A program made the position numbers and the translations under genes. Source: CAWUFC02 sp963921335 (lineage in GTDB: Bacteria > Pseudomonadota > Gammaproteobacteria > Pseudomonadales > Halieaceae). Taken from it: a stretch of 64,000 bases of DNA. Positions 16,927 to 25,556 of the stretch are shown in pieces; positions within the stretch are counted from its first letter, which is position 1, and each line of letters begins with the position of its first letter. Where the stretch lies: contig CAWUFC020000001.1 of the NCBI GenBank assembly GCA_963921335.3, positions 806,001 to 870,000 of the forward strand, written 5' to 3'. The notes beneath the pieces were generated by a model. The model saw only the letters and a program-made list of their open reading frames with translations, was not told the DNA's origin and did not search any database.

Positions 16927-18909
16927 ATGAACAATCTCTGGAACGACACCGAAGCCGCTCAATACGAGGCTGCCGAAGGCGAACTGGGCCTGCGGGTATA
17001 CACCTCGCGTCTGCTGGGTCGGGATGACAGCCTGGTACTGCACGGAGGTGGCAACACCTCCATGAAGGGCAGCAGTACCAATATTTTTGGTGATGAGGTA
17101 CCCACGCTGTTTATCAAAGGCTCTGGCTGGGACCTGAAAACCATTGAATCACCGGGTTTGCCTGCCACCAATTTGGAAACCCTGCAGCGCCTGGCCACAC
17201 TGCAGACCATGACCGATACCGAAATGGCGCGCGAGCTGAAACTGGCACTGCTTGACCCTGCTTCCCCATCTCCTTCAGTGGAGGCGATTCTCCATGCCAT
17301 TATTCCCCTGCGCTTCGTCGATCACACCCACGCCGATGCGGTGGTAACGATCAGCAATTCACCCCAGGGGCGACAGCGTTTACAACAGCTGTATGGTGAT
17401 GAAGTGTTGATTCTGCCCTACATCATGCCGGGATTTATTCTGGCGAGACAGGTCTACGAGGCAACCCAGGGCATCGACTGGAGCACACTCAAAGGTATTG
17501 TGCTGGAGCACCATGGCATATTCAGTTTTGCCGATGACGCCCGCAGCAGTTACGACAATATGATTGCCATGGTGGCGCAGGCTGAAGACTATTTGATCTC
17601 GCAGGGCGCCGCTGACCAGCTGCTCAGGCGCGATGTGGAAATCACTGCGCAGGATGGCCTGAACCTGGCAGCGGTGCGCAAGCAGGTCTGTGATCTGGCG
17701 GGCCGGGCGATGCTGGCGCGTCTCAACAGCGGCCCTGAGGCGGCAGGTTATGCCAGCCGTCCCGATGTGGCCGCCATAGCCACCCGGGGACCGGTCACGC
17801 CTGACCATAGCCTGCATACCAAACGCATCCCCGCAGTGCTGGCTGACTCGCCGGTATCAGCCGTCAAACAGTTTGGTGATGATTACCGGGCCTATTTTGA
17901 TCGCCACAACAATGGCAGCCTGACCTGTCTTGATCCTGCGCCGCGGGTTGCCGTCTGGCTGGAACGCGGCGTGCTGGCCTTTGCGCCGAATGCCAAGCGC
18001 ATGGCTATTGTCGCTGACATTGCTGATCACACCCGTAGCTGCGTGCAATCCGCCGAGGCTCTTGGAGGCTGGGAAGCACTGCCCGAGCGAGACATTTTCG
18101 AGCTTGAGTACTGGGAGCTGGAACAGGTCAAGCTGAAAAAAGCGGCGGCACCGGGTGCCTTTGAAGGGCGTGTGGCATTGGTCAGCGGTGCCGCCTCGGG
18201 CATTGGGCTGGCCTGTGTTGAAGCATTGGTGGCAGACGGCGCCGCGGTGATTGGCCTGGACATCAACCCCGCGGTGGCCGAGCTCTCCGATACTGCTGTG
18301 CTGGGTATTCAATGCGATATCACCGATGGCGAGGAGACCGCTGCCGCGCTGCAGCAGGGGCTTCAACACTTTGGCGGCCTGGATATCCTGGTCAGTAATG
18401 CGGGTATCTTTCCCAGTTCTCGTCCTGTAGCCGAGCTGGATGAGGATGATCTTGAGACCAGCCTGCAGCTGAACTTTCAGTCCCATGCCCGATTGCTGAA
18501 GCTGGCTACGCCCTATCTCGCGCTGGGAATCAATCCTGCGGTGGTACTGATGGCCTCCAAAAACGTGCCCGCGCCCGGGCCGGGTGCGCTGGCTTATTCA
18601 AGTGCCAAGGCTGCCCTGACCCAGCTCGGTCGCATAGCGGCGCTGGAGCTGGGTGAGCAGGGTATTCGGGTCAATATGCTGCATCCCAACGCGGTGTACG
18701 ATACGGCCCTGTGGACTGAAGAGACATTGCAGGCGCGGGCGGACAGCTACGGCCTCAGCGTCGAGCAGTACAAAACCAACAATGCCCTCGGGCTTGAAGT
18801 TCGGTCCTGCGATGTCGCCAGTGCAGTGCTGGCACTGGCAGGATCTGATTTTCCCGCGACCACCGGTGCCCAGATTCCGGTTGATGGCGGCAATGAACGC
18901 GTGATTTAG
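16927..18909 (+). CDS. Bifunctional class II aldolase / short-chain dehydrogenase
   Basis: A 660-residue fusion. The N-terminal half (about 1-400) is a class II (RhaD/adducin) aldolase domain with the GGGNTSMKG start motif, the metal-binding HTH of FVDHTHADAVV and the LEHHGIFSF histidines. The C-terminal quarter is an SDR with the cofactor loop SGAASGIG (T to S at the first position) and the catalytic YSSAK. The family (recalled as bifunctional aldolase/short-chain dehydrogenase, often related to rhamnulose-1-phosphate metabolism) would cleave a sugar phosphate and oxidise the product aldehyde or another carbinol. Substrate is not deducible. I chose the ATG at 16927 after AAGGAA; an upstream TTG at 16891 would run through the repeat element. 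Confidence 0.82.
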   Translation: MNNLWNDTEAAQYEAAEGELGLRVYTSRLLGRDDSLVLHGGGNTSMKGSSTNIFGDEVPTLFIKGSGWDLKTIESPGLPATNLETLQRLATLQTMTDTEMARELKLALLDPASPSPSVEAILHAIIPLRFVDHTHADAVVTISNSPQGRQRLQQLYGDEVLILPYIMPGFILARQVYEATQGIDWSTLKGIVLEHHGIFSFADDARSSYDNMIAMVAQAEDYLISQGAADQLLRRDVEITAQDGLNLAAVRKQVCDLAGRAMLARLNSGPEAAGYASRPDVAAIATRGPVTPDHSLHTKRIPAVLADSPVSAVKQFGDDYRAYFDRHNNGSLTCLDPAPRVAVWLERGVLAFAPNAKRMAIVADIADHTRSCVQSAEALGGWEALPERDIFELEYWELEQVKLKKAAAPGAFEGRVALVSGAASGIGLACVEALVADGAAVIGLDINPAVAELSDTAVLGIQCDITDGEETAAALQQGLQHFGGLDILVSNAGIFPSSRPVAELDEDDLETSLQLNFQSHARLLKLATPYLALGINPAVVLMASKNVPAPGPGALAYSSAKAALTQLGRIAALELGEQGIRVNMLHPNAVYDTALWTEETLQARADSYGLSVEQYKTNNALGLEVRSCDVASAVLALAGSDFPATTGAQIPVDGGNERVI

Positions 18910-18918
18910 GAGGTGGGT

Positions 18919-19374
18919 ATGAGACTGGAAGACATCGAGCGTATCAAACAGCTCAAGGGCAGGTACTTTCGGTATCTGGACACCAACGACTGGCAGGCCA
19001 TGGCGGACATCTTTGTACCGGAAGCGACGGCTACCTATAGCGATGGCGACCACAGCTTTGACAGTCGCGATGACATTCTTGGTTTCCTGTCAGGCGCTAT
19101 GAGCGGTCGCAAGATCATGACCATGCACACGGGCCATCATCCTGAAATCACCGTGGGCGAGGACGACACCGCAGAGGGTATCTGGTACCTGCAGGATACT
19201 GTTTATGTGCTCGACTTTAATCTGCAGATCAGCGGCAACGGCATTTATCACGACCGCTACGTGTGCCGGGATGGGCAGTGGCTGATTGCCCACACCGGCT
19301 ATGAACGCCTGTTTGAAGTGCACGACACCCTGAGTGATGAGTTCAGGGTGGTGAAGAACAACTACCGCGAATGA
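18919..19374 (+). CDS. SnoaL/NTF2-like small protein
   Basis: A 151-residue protein of the cone-shaped NTF2-like superfamily (SnoaL_4 style). The N-terminal helix ERIKQLKGRYFRYLDTNDWQAMADIF and the MHTGHHPEI, WYLQDTV and YHDRYVCRDGQWLIAHTGYERLFE strands are characteristic. Members act as small hydratases, isomerases or decarboxylases, often on polycyclic or hydroxylated compounds. An AGGAGG ribosome site overlaps the stop of the upstream aldolase-dehydrogenase gene, so it is translationally linked to it. The substrate is unknown. Confidence 0.78.
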   Translation: MRLEDIERIKQLKGRYFRYLDTNDWQAMADIFVPEATATYSDGDHSFDSRDDILGFLSGAMSGRKIMTMHTGHHPEITVGEDDTAEGIWYLQDTVYVLDFNLQISGNGIYHDRYVCRDGQWLIAHTGYERLFEVHDTLSDEFRVVKNNYRE

Positions 19375-19377
19375 TGC

Positions 19378-20133
19378 TCAGCCGACCAGTGCCTGGCCAC
19401 CGTCAAGCGCCACGCTTTGGCCATTGAGGTAGGCGAAGTCGTCAGTGCACATGCGTGCCACCGCGCGACCAATATCCTCTTCACAGTCGCCCACCCGTTT
19501 CATGGGAATTGAAGCGATGAATTCTGCAGCTTCCTCTGGCTGGTTCTCAATCCACCAGGCCAGGCCCGGCGAGGTGGCGTGGGGCAAAATCACATTGGTA
19601 CGAATGCCGTCCGCGCCCCATTCACAGGCGGCTGCTCTGGTGAGGCTGCGGATGCCTTCCTTGACTGCGGCATAAACCCCATAGCCGGCCATATCCCAGC
19701 GCTTGGCAGCGGTGCTGGCGAGGTTAATGATGCAGCCGTCACCCTTGAGGTGTGGGTAACACAGTTTCATCAGGCGAAACGTGGCCAGGGGGCCTGAGGT
19801 AAAACCGCCGGTGAAGCCAGCATCATCCACGTCCATCAAGGTACCCAATGGCACTTCCTGGGCGTTGTTCACCAGAATCTGGATGCCGCCAAAGTGATTC
19901 ACGGTCTCGGTAACCAGCTTCTCCAGGTCTTCAGCACTGTTTACGTCGCAGGCCAGGGCCAGCGCCTTACCACCATCATTGTTAATGGTCTCCGCGGTGG
20001 CTTCGACTTTGCTAAACGTGCGGCCCGCCACCACTACCTGTGCGCCCAGCTTGGCCAGGGCCAGGGCAATGCCCTCACCAACACCCTGTCCGGCGCCGGT
20101 AACGATGGCCGTTTTGCCTGTGAGATCGCTCAT
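19378..20133 (-). CDS. SDR family oxidoreductase
   Basis: A 251-residue classical short-chain dehydrogenase: TGAGQGVGEG cofactor loop near the N-terminus (MSDLTGKTAIVTG), the NNAQ stretch (NNAG variant), an active-site Ser in NLASTAAKR, and YAAVK as the catalytic Tyr-Lys. The C-terminal LNGQSVALDGGQALVG is typical. The start at 20133 has GGAGA upstream; a longer in-frame ATG at 20163 is less likely. It is convergent with the SnoaL-like gene. It probably oxidises or reduces a secondary alcohol; the specificity cannot be read. Confidence 0.83.
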   Translation of the reverse strand: MSDLTGKTAIVTGAGQGVGEGIALALAKLGAQVVVAGRTFSKVEATAETINNDGGKALALACDVNSAEDLEKLVTETVNHFGGIQILVNNAQEVPLGTLMDVDDAGFTGGFTSGPLATFRLMKLCYPHLKGDGCIINLASTAAKRWDMAGYGVYAAVKEGIRSLTRAAACEWGADGIRTNVILPHATSPGLAWWIENQPEEAAEFIASIPMKRVGDCEEDIGRAVARMCTDDFAYLNGQSVALDGGQALVG

Positions 20134-20252
20134 GACATGTTCTCCATAGCTGTAATCAATCATTAGTCGCTGTGAGTTCAGTTTAGCAGCCAGCCTGCCC
20201 GAGGCGGTCAGGGCTATACTGCAGCGATCAGTTTGGTTCAGGAGATTGAACG

Positions 20253-20708
20253 ATGATTCTAGGTGTGCACCACGCGGCCTTTGTGGTTCCGGATATCGAC
20301 GCCGCGGTGGACTTTTATTGCGGCAAGCTGGGTTTTGAAATTGTGATGCAGGCAGAACTGCCCAGCGGTATTGATGTGATGTGCGAGGCCCTTGGCATTC
20401 CGGATTCGGAGTTCAAGGTGCGCATGATCAAGAAGGGCAACTCAATACTGGAAATGTTTGAGTATGCCCAGGCCCAGGCTGGTGATCCTCAGCAACCCCC
20501 CAACCGCATGGGGTACACCCACATTGCCCTGTGCACCGATGACCCCGAGGCGGATTACGGCATGCTGCAGGACGCTGGTGTGACCTTTAACGCGGCTCTG
20601 CTGGGCGGCTCACCGGATCGCTTTGCTTACGGCCGCGACCCCTTTGGCAATGTGATCGAGCTGCTAGAGCACAAGCCCGGCGCGCCCGATGGTCGTGACT
20701 TTGGTTAA
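20253..20708 (+). CDS. VOC (glyoxalase/bleomycin resistance) family protein
   Basis: A 151-residue vicinal-oxygen-chelate protein. The two beta-alpha-beta-beta-beta modules are visible: VHHAAFVVPDIDAAVDFYCGKLGFEIV with the first metal His, and GYTHIALCTDDPEADYGMLQDAG with FAYGRDPFGNVIELLE carrying the metal Glu. Such proteins include glyoxalase I, dioxygenases and epimerases; with a single 150-residue chain it is most like lactoylglutathione lyase-type or methylmalonyl-CoA epimerase-type enzymes. AGGAG lies before the ATG. Its 3' end overlaps the convergent MDR gene by four bases. Confidence 0.78.
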   Translation: MILGVHHAAFVVPDIDAAVDFYCGKLGFEIVMQAELPSGIDVMCEALGIPDSEFKVRMIKKGNSILEMFEYAQAQAGDPQQPPNRMGYTHIALCTDDPEADYGMLQDAGVTFNAALLGGSPDRFAYGRDPFGNVIELLEHKPGAPDGRDFG

Positions 20709-21796
20709 TCGCTGACGCGCAGAACAATCTTACCCCGCACCTCGCCTGACTCGATCAGGCGGTGCGCCTCCGCCGCTTGCACGAGAGGCAATGTCCTGTA
20801 AATGGTCGGCTGCAGATTGTCCTCGGCCAGCAGTTCGAACAGCGCGCTCAGGTCATCCTTGAAGTGCATCGGCTCTGCGGCGCGGTAATCCTGGATGGAA
20901 TAAAACTCAGCCCGTTTTTGTGCCTCGGGCCAATGTGTCCAGCGGAAGTTCTGCCAGCGCCATTGCAGGAACTCAAGGCCTGTATCCAACATCGAATCGC
21001 CGGCCAGGCTAGCGCTGTAAAAGCCGTAGGTGACGAGATGTCCATCATCACTCAGGGATTCATAGGAGCGCGCAAAATTGTCGGCACTGATGGCATCGAA
21101 GGCGGCGTCTACCCCGCGACCGTCGGTCAGCTCCTCAATGCGGGTAACAAAGTCTTCACTGCGATAGTCGATAGGAATCACGCCCTGGCTGCGCAGGTAG
21201 TCGTGCTTGCCCGCGGAAGCGGTGCCATACATGGTCAGGCCCGAAACCCGCCCAAGTTGTGCCATGGCGGTGCCGACCGCGCCGCTGGCGCCGTGAATAA
21301 GAACATGCTGTCCCGGTTGCACTCGCGCTACCCGGTGCAGCATCTGGTAGGCAGTGACATAGGAAAGAATAAGCGCCACGGCTTCCTGGTCATCCAGCCC
21401 ATCGGGTACGGGTACCAGGTTGTCAGCGGGCAGTAGCATGTATTCACTGTAGGCACCGCTAATGGTCATATCAGCTACCCGGTCGCCAGGTGTTAGCCCT
21501 TCAACGCCCGGACCCAGTGCATCTACCACACCCACCATGTCGTAACCCGGGGGGAAGGGCGGTTCGCTGGTGACACCGGGATAGAGGCCCTTGCGCACCA
21601 TAATGTCGGTGAAAGAAGCGCTGGCGGTCAGCACCCGCACACGAACCTCGCCCGCTGCGGGTTGTGGCAGTGTTTGCTCGGTGACCACCTGCAACGTGTC
21701 GATGCCGCCAAATTCGCTGATGACGACTCTCTGCCAGGGTTGGCCGAGGGCAGTGGCGCTGATCAAAAAGCACAACAAAAACAGGCTCAATCGCAT
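20705..21796 (-). CDS. Medium-chain (quinone oxidoreductase-like) dehydrogenase with N-terminal signal peptide
   Basis: A 363-residue MDR of the zinc-free quinone oxidoreductase type. The GroES-like domain has FTDIMVRKGLYPG and PPGYDMVGVV, and the Rossmann domain has HGASGAVGTAMAQLG (about residue 165). The C-terminal EAHRLIESGEVRGKIVL is the family signature. Unusually, a plausible signal peptide (MRLSLFLLCFLISATALGQP) precedes the first strand, predicting export, although NADPH is not available in the periplasm. I placed the start at 21796; an ATG at 21814 is in frame. It is divergent from pyrK. Confidence 0.8.
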   Translation of the reverse strand: MRLSLFLLCFLISATALGQPWQRVVISEFGGIDTLQVVTEQTLPQPAAGEVRVRVLTASASFTDIMVRKGLYPGVTSEPPFPPGYDMVGVVDALGPGVEGLTPGDRVADMTISGAYSEYMLLPADNLVPVPDGLDDQEAVALILSYVTAYQMLHRVARVQPGQHVLIHGASGAVGTAMAQLGRVSGLTMYGTASAGKHDYLRSQGVIPIDYRSEDFVTRIEELTDGRGVDAAFDAISADNFARSYESLSDDGHLVTYGFYSASLAGDSMLDTGLEFLQWRWQNFRWTHWPEAQKRAEFYSIQDYRAAEPMHFKDDLSALFELLAEDNLQPTIYRTLPLVQAAEAHRLIESGEVRGKIVLRVSD

Positions 21797-21841
21797 GGCT
21801 TGTGTGTCCTGCATTGGGGTGAACTGGTATCATAGCGCGCC

Positions 21842-22606
21842 ATGAAATACCTGCGTACCCGAATCTCCGAGGTGCTTTATCCCGCCCCGGACCATGCCCT
21901 CCTGCGCTTCAGCGCAGACCAGCCTATACCCGCTATTCCCGGCGAATTTGTCATGATTCGCGGCGACTGGGGAGTGCACCCGGTTCTGCCCCGTGCCTTT
22001 TCTCTGGTAGAGAGCGGTGATATTGGTTCAGTGTTGGTCAAAGCGGTGGGCCCGGGTACTGATCTGCTGGCGGGAATGCAGGAAGACGATGAACTGGTTG
22101 TGTTCGGCCCCCTCGGTCAGGGTTATGAGGTGCATGCGGAGCGCACGCCGGTGCTGGTCGCTGGCGGTGTGGGTGTCGCACCCTTGCTGTTCCTGGCCCG
22201 CCAGCTGGCAGAGCAGGGGCGCAAAGCCATTTTCCTGTACGGCGCCCGCACTGAAAATGACCTGCCGCTGAGTGAAGACATTGCCGAAGTCGCCGAGCTG
22301 ATCATCACTACGGAAAACGGTTCGGTCGGCGAGAAAGGCCTGATTACCCAGCCACTGGTGCGCGTGCTGGAAGAGCATCCATACGCCCAGATCTACACCT
22401 GTGGGCCCGAGGGCATGCTTGAAGCTGTCGCTAAAGTGGCTGCCGCTGCTGATGTGCCCTGCCAGGTTGCGCTGGAGGCGCCGATGGCCTGTGGCATGGG
22501 TACCTGTAAGGGTTGCGCCGTACCGAGACCCGATGGTGGCTATAAGTATGTGTGCTATGACGGCCCGGTGTTTGAAGCCCAGGACATTTATGGGACGGCC
22601 TCATGA
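21842..22606 (+). CDS. pyrK: Dihydroorotate dehydrogenase B electron-transfer subunit
   Basis: A 254-residue FAD- and [2Fe-2S]-containing subunit that passes electrons from PyrD to NAD+. The FAD-binding barrel contains PRAFSL, and the NAD-binding domain contains VAGGVGVAPLLFLARQL. The C-terminal cluster is ligated by four cysteines in CGMGTCKGCAVPRPDGGYKYVC (C-x4-C-x2-C-x12-C, spanning about residues 219-240; shown in two parts in the protein). It overlaps pyrD by four bases (ATGA), so the two are a coupled pair forming a class 1B enzyme. Gammaproteobacteria usually use the membrane-bound class 2 enzyme instead. Confidence 0.9.
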   Translation: MKYLRTRISEVLYPAPDHALLRFSADQPIPAIPGEFVMIRGDWGVHPVLPRAFSLVESGDIGSVLVKAVGPGTDLLAGMQEDDELVVFGPLGQGYEVHAERTPVLVAGGVGVAPLLFLARQLAEQGRKAIFLYGARTENDLPLSEDIAEVAELIITTENGSVGEKGLITQPLVRVLEEHPYAQIYTCGPEGMLEAVAKVAAAADVPCQVALEAPMACGMGTCKGCAVPRPDGGYKYVCYDGPVFEAQDIYGTAS

Positions 22607-23520
22607 GTGATCGCCTGCGTACCACCCTGGGCCCGCTCAGCCTTGAAAACCCGTTTATTAACGCCTCAGGCACCTTTGGTTATGGGGTGGAGTATGCGGG
22701 TTTTGTTGATGTTGCCAGGTTGGGCGGTGTCAGCGTCAAGGGCATCTCCCTTGAACCGCGCCCGGGCAATATGCCGCCGCGAACCGCTGAGACCAGCGCC
22801 GGCATGCTCAACTCCATCGGTCTGGCCAACATCGGTATTGATGCCTTTGTGAACGAAACCATGCCCCAGCTACGCGACCTGGGTGTCACCGTGATTGTGA
22901 ATACTTTCGCCACCTCGGTGGAAGATTTTGTCGAGCTTGCCACCCGCTTTGAGCAAGTGGAGGGCATTGCCGCACTGGAACTTAATATCTCCTGCCCCAA
23001 TGTGCACGCCGGTGGCATGCATTTTGGTGTCTCCGGTGAAGCCGCTGCTGAGGTTACTGGCGCCGTGCGTGCTGTCACCTCGCTGCCATTGATGGTGAAG
23101 CTGTCCCCTGAGGCCGGTGATATCTGCGATGTGGCTCGCGGCGTCGAGAGCGCGGGTGCCGATATCATTACCATGATCAATACCATTCGCGGCATGGTAA
23201 TTGATGTCGACAGGCAGCGCCCTATGCTGGGCCAGAAAATGGGCGGCATGAGTGGCCCTGCCATCAAGCCCCTGGGTGTGCGCATGGTTTACGAGGTATT
23301 CCAGGCGGTGGATATTCCCATCATTGGCATGGGCGGCATCAGCTGCCTGCGCGATGTGCTGGAATACATGCTGGCGGGTTCCGCTGCCGTGCAGGTGGGT
23401 ACCGCCAACTATGCCGAGCCAGGTATCAGTTTGCGCTTGAGTGACGAGCTGGAGGCCTACTGCGCCGAGCGCGATATTTCAGCAGCGGATCTGGTTGGCA
23501 AGGCCCATCAGGCTGACTGA
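22603..23520 (+). CDS. pyrD: Dihydroorotate dehydrogenase B catalytic subunit (class 1B)
   Basis: A 305-residue FMN enzyme oxidising dihydroorotate to orotate in pyrimidine synthesis. The family's NASGTFGYG, PRPGN and MLNSIGLAN segments are present, with a catalytic Cys in LNISCPNVHAGG (about residue 132), MVKLSPE, and GMGGISCLRDVLEYMLAGSAAVQVGTA near the C-terminus. The use of Cys rather than Ser and the adjacency of pyrK identify the class 1B, soluble, NAD-linked type. The ATG overlaps the pyrK stop. Confidence 0.94.
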   Translation: MSDRLRTTLGPLSLENPFINASGTFGYGVEYAGFVDVARLGGVSVKGISLEPRPGNMPPRTAETSAGMLNSIGLANIGIDAFVNETMPQLRDLGVTVIVNTFATSVEDFVELATRFEQVEGIAALELNISCPNVHAGGMHFGVSGEAAAEVTGAVRAVTSLPLMVKLSPEAGDICDVARGVESAGADIITMINTIRGMVIDVDRQRPMLGQKMGGMSGPAIKPLGVRMVYEVFQAVDIPIIGMGGISCLRDVLEYMLAGSAAVQVGTANYAEPGISLRLSDELEAYCAERDISAADLVGKAHQAD

Positions 23521-23537
23521 TCTGAACCCCTGATCCA

Positions 23538-24206
23538 ATGAACGGCCATCGCGATTTTGACTTTCTAAGCGGGGCCGAGAGCTGGCTGCGCGACCTGCGC
23601 AATACCTTTCAGATCGGTCGTGAATTCTGGCATGGCTTTAATTGCCTGCGCCGATTGGGGCCTACCGTCACCGTGTTTGGTTCCGCCCGTTTCAATGAAG
23701 GGCACCCTGCCTATGATTTGGGGGTGCGGGTTGGATCAGCGCTGGCGCAAGCCGGTTATACCGTGATGACTGGCGGTGGCCCCGGTGTCATGGAGGCCGC
23801 CAATCGCGGCGCGCGGGAGGCCGGGGGCTATTCAGTGGGCTGCAATATACAGCTGCCCGTTGAGCAATTCGCCAACCCCTATCTTGATCTGAACATTGAG
23901 TTCGAACACTTCTTTGTGCGCAAGGTGATGCTGGTTAAATATTCCAGTGCCTTTGTCATTCTGCCGGGTGGCTTCGGTACGCTGGATGAAATCTTTGAAA
24001 CCCTCAACCTGATAGAAACCAACAAGATTGAGCGCTTTCCCCTGGTTGTGATGGGCACTGATTACTGGCGCGACATGGGCGCTTTTGTGGATAACAGCCT
24101 GAGGCCCAGCGGCGCAATCTCTGAGGGTAGTGCCGACAACCTGATCCTGACTGACTCTATCGACGATATGCTGAGTGCGGTGCTGTCGGGCAGCCAGGGA
24201 GTCTGA
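23538..24206 (+). CDS. LOG family protein (putative nucleoside 5'-monophosphate phosphoribohydrolase)
   Basis: A 222-residue protein of the TIGR00730/LOG family, originally labelled lysine decarboxylase-like and now known in several species as cytokinin-type nucleotide phosphoribohydrolases. Signature motifs are TVFGSARF, MTGGGPGVMEAANRGARE and the active-site PGGFGTLDEIFE (PGGxGTxxE). The gene is directly behind pyrD, compatible with nucleotide metabolism. Its TGA stop falls within a REP-like GTCTGACCC sequence. Confidence 0.87.
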   Translation: MNGHRDFDFLSGAESWLRDLRNTFQIGREFWHGFNCLRRLGPTVTVFGSARFNEGHPAYDLGVRVGSALAQAGYTVMTGGGPGVMEAANRGAREAGGYSVGCNIQLPVEQFANPYLDLNIEFEHFFVRKVMLVKYSSAFVILPGGFGTLDEIFETLNLIETNKIERFPLVVMGTDYWRDMGAFVDNSLRPSGAISEGSADNLILTDSIDDMLSAVLSGSQGV

Positions 24207-24240
24207 CCCTTTCGCTCAAAAATGATCTAAAAAGTCAGAC
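24201..24240. repeat. Degenerate REP-like inverted repeat at the end of the LOG gene
   Basis: GTCTGAC at 24201-24207 and GTCAGAC at 24234-24240 are inverted around a 26-base AT-rich loop. GGAGTCTGACCC resembles the GGGGTCTGACCCC unit found at 3552 and 57735. The stop codon of the LOG gene is the TGA inside the left arm. Confidence 0.4.
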
Positions 24241-24275
24241 GCCATTGCTTGTCCGTTGATCTCGCTGGCACTGGG

Positions 24276-25481
24276 TTAACGCACCAGGTTCTTAATCACC
24301 GCGCAGTTTTGTGGCGCTGGCTCTCCCGCAAACCGCGCATCAGCCCAGGCGATGAATTTAGCCACACCCTGGTTGACCGGGCCACTGTGATCGGCACCCT
24401 CGAAGACCTGCAAGCTCACCGTTTCGCCACTCTCACAGAGCGCTGCGGCAAAATCGTAAGTGTCTTGATAGCGCACCAGTTCGTCCTTGGTGCCCTGTGC
24501 AATGTATATGGGGTGACCATAGCCCTGTTCGGGTATCTCCATTTTCTGCGCAGCAGCTGCAATGCGGGGTGTCTCACTGAAGGGGATGTGTTTCATGCTT
24601 TGACCGCTGGTCAGCCCAGCCTTAAAACCGATGCCGATCAGCTCCTGAACGCAAGTGCTGTCCGTGTAGTGCATCAGCGCCAGAACCTGTTTTGTAAATG
24701 CCTGGTTGCGATCGAAGCTGGGCTCATAGGTTTCAAACCCCCTCGCCAGCAGCAGTGAGATACCGATATAGGGATTGGGCTCGTCCGCGCCGCCGTGGCG
24801 GAAGCGTTGCATGAAGTTCACGCCCGGTGCTGTCGCCAAAGTGCCCAGAAATTCCAGCTCAGATTCGCGCTCATTGACGTAGGCGCCTGTGCACAACGCG
24901 CCCTGGCCGCCTTGAGACTGGCCTGTGACCAGCCAACGCTTGGACAGGGGAACGTCGAGTTGATGCGCGGTGTGTACCGCATCGATATTCCCATTGGCCT
25001 CTGACCGGCAGTGCAGGTAAGGATGAGTGCCAGTGGTACCCAGACCCTCGTAGTCCGTTGCAACAATGGCGTAACCCGCTGCCAGCCATTGGTTGAGGTA
25101 GGTGACATCCCGCTGCGAGCGACCTGCGAAGGAAGGCGCGCATTGGTCGGCGATGCCTACGGTGCCATGGGACCAGGCCAATACCGGCCAGCCGTCCTCG
25201 GGCGCTTCACCTTTTGGCGTAAACACGGCGCCGGATACCGGCACAATATCGCCCTTATGCCCGGTTGAGCTATATAGAATGCGGGTGCCTTCGCTCGCGT
25301 TCTCCAACACGTGTTGGGCTTCCAATGGCTCTTGCCGAAGCAGTATCCCGGGTTCGGCGGGCAGGGCCGCATCCCACGCATAAAACGGTGCGGCGCCTTC
25401 GCCTCCGAATGCTACTGTCGCGACAAGCGCGGTAGCGGATATCGACAATTGACGTAGTGTTGAGATGAATATGATACGCAT
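24276..25481 (-). CDS. Secreted lipase-like alpha/beta hydrolase
   Basis: A 401-residue protein from the ATG at 25481 with a signal peptide (MRIIFISTLRQLSISATALVATVAFG). The alpha/beta-hydrolase fold has the nucleophile elbow GQSQGG, an oxyanion segment AWSHGTVGIADQCAP, and a later Asp and the His in EGADHSGPVNQG. Overall it matches the secretory lipase (LIP) family, with the ATDYEGLGTTGTHPYLH segment. It probably hydrolyses esters or lipids outside the cytoplasm. The longer ORF start at 25544 would run through the operator-like palindromes and is rejected. It is divergent from the padR gene. Confidence 0.82.
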   Translation of the reverse strand: MRIIFISTLRQLSISATALVATVAFGGEGAAPFYAWDAALPAEPGILLRQEPLEAQHVLENASEGTRILYSSTGHKGDIVPVSGAVFTPKGEAPEDGWPVLAWSHGTVGIADQCAPSFAGRSQRDVTYLNQWLAAGYAIVATDYEGLGTTGTHPYLHCRSEANGNIDAVHTAHQLDVPLSKRWLVTGQSQGGQGALCTGAYVNERESELEFLGTLATAPGVNFMQRFRHGGADEPNPYIGISLLLARGFETYEPSFDRNQAFTKQVLALMHYTDSTCVQELIGIGFKAGLTSGQSMKHIPFSETPRIAAAAQKMEIPEQGYGHPIYIAQGTKDELVRYQDTYDFAAALCESGETVSLQVFEGADHSGPVNQGVAKFIAWADARFAGEPAPQNCAVIKNLVR

Positions 25482-25501
25482 AATGCTGGCCTCTGATCTT
25501 A

Positions 25502-25522
25502 TATACTCAAGCATAGAGTATA
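25502..25522. promoter_or_regulatory. Palindromic operator-like site 1 (padR-lipase intergenic)
   Basis: TATACTC (25502-25508), 7 bases, GAGTATA (25516-25522): a perfect inverted repeat. It lies 21 bases upstream of the lipase start. A near copy lies 34 bases further on. PadR proteins typically repress the adjacent gene by binding AT-rich inverted repeats, so these are likely operators of the neighbouring regulator (inference). Confidence 0.6.
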
Positions 25523-25535
25523 GTCGAGCTTCCAA

Positions 25536-25556
25536 TATACTCAAACATGGAGTAAC
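25536..25556. promoter_or_regulatory. Palindromic operator-like site 2 (padR-lipase intergenic)
   Basis: TATACTC (25536-25542), 7 bases, GAGTAAC (25550-25556), with the half site and CAAACATGGAG core matching CAAGCATAGAG of site 1. Centre-to-centre distance from site 1 is 34 bases, about three helical turns, which suits binding of two dimers on one face. Confidence 0.6.
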
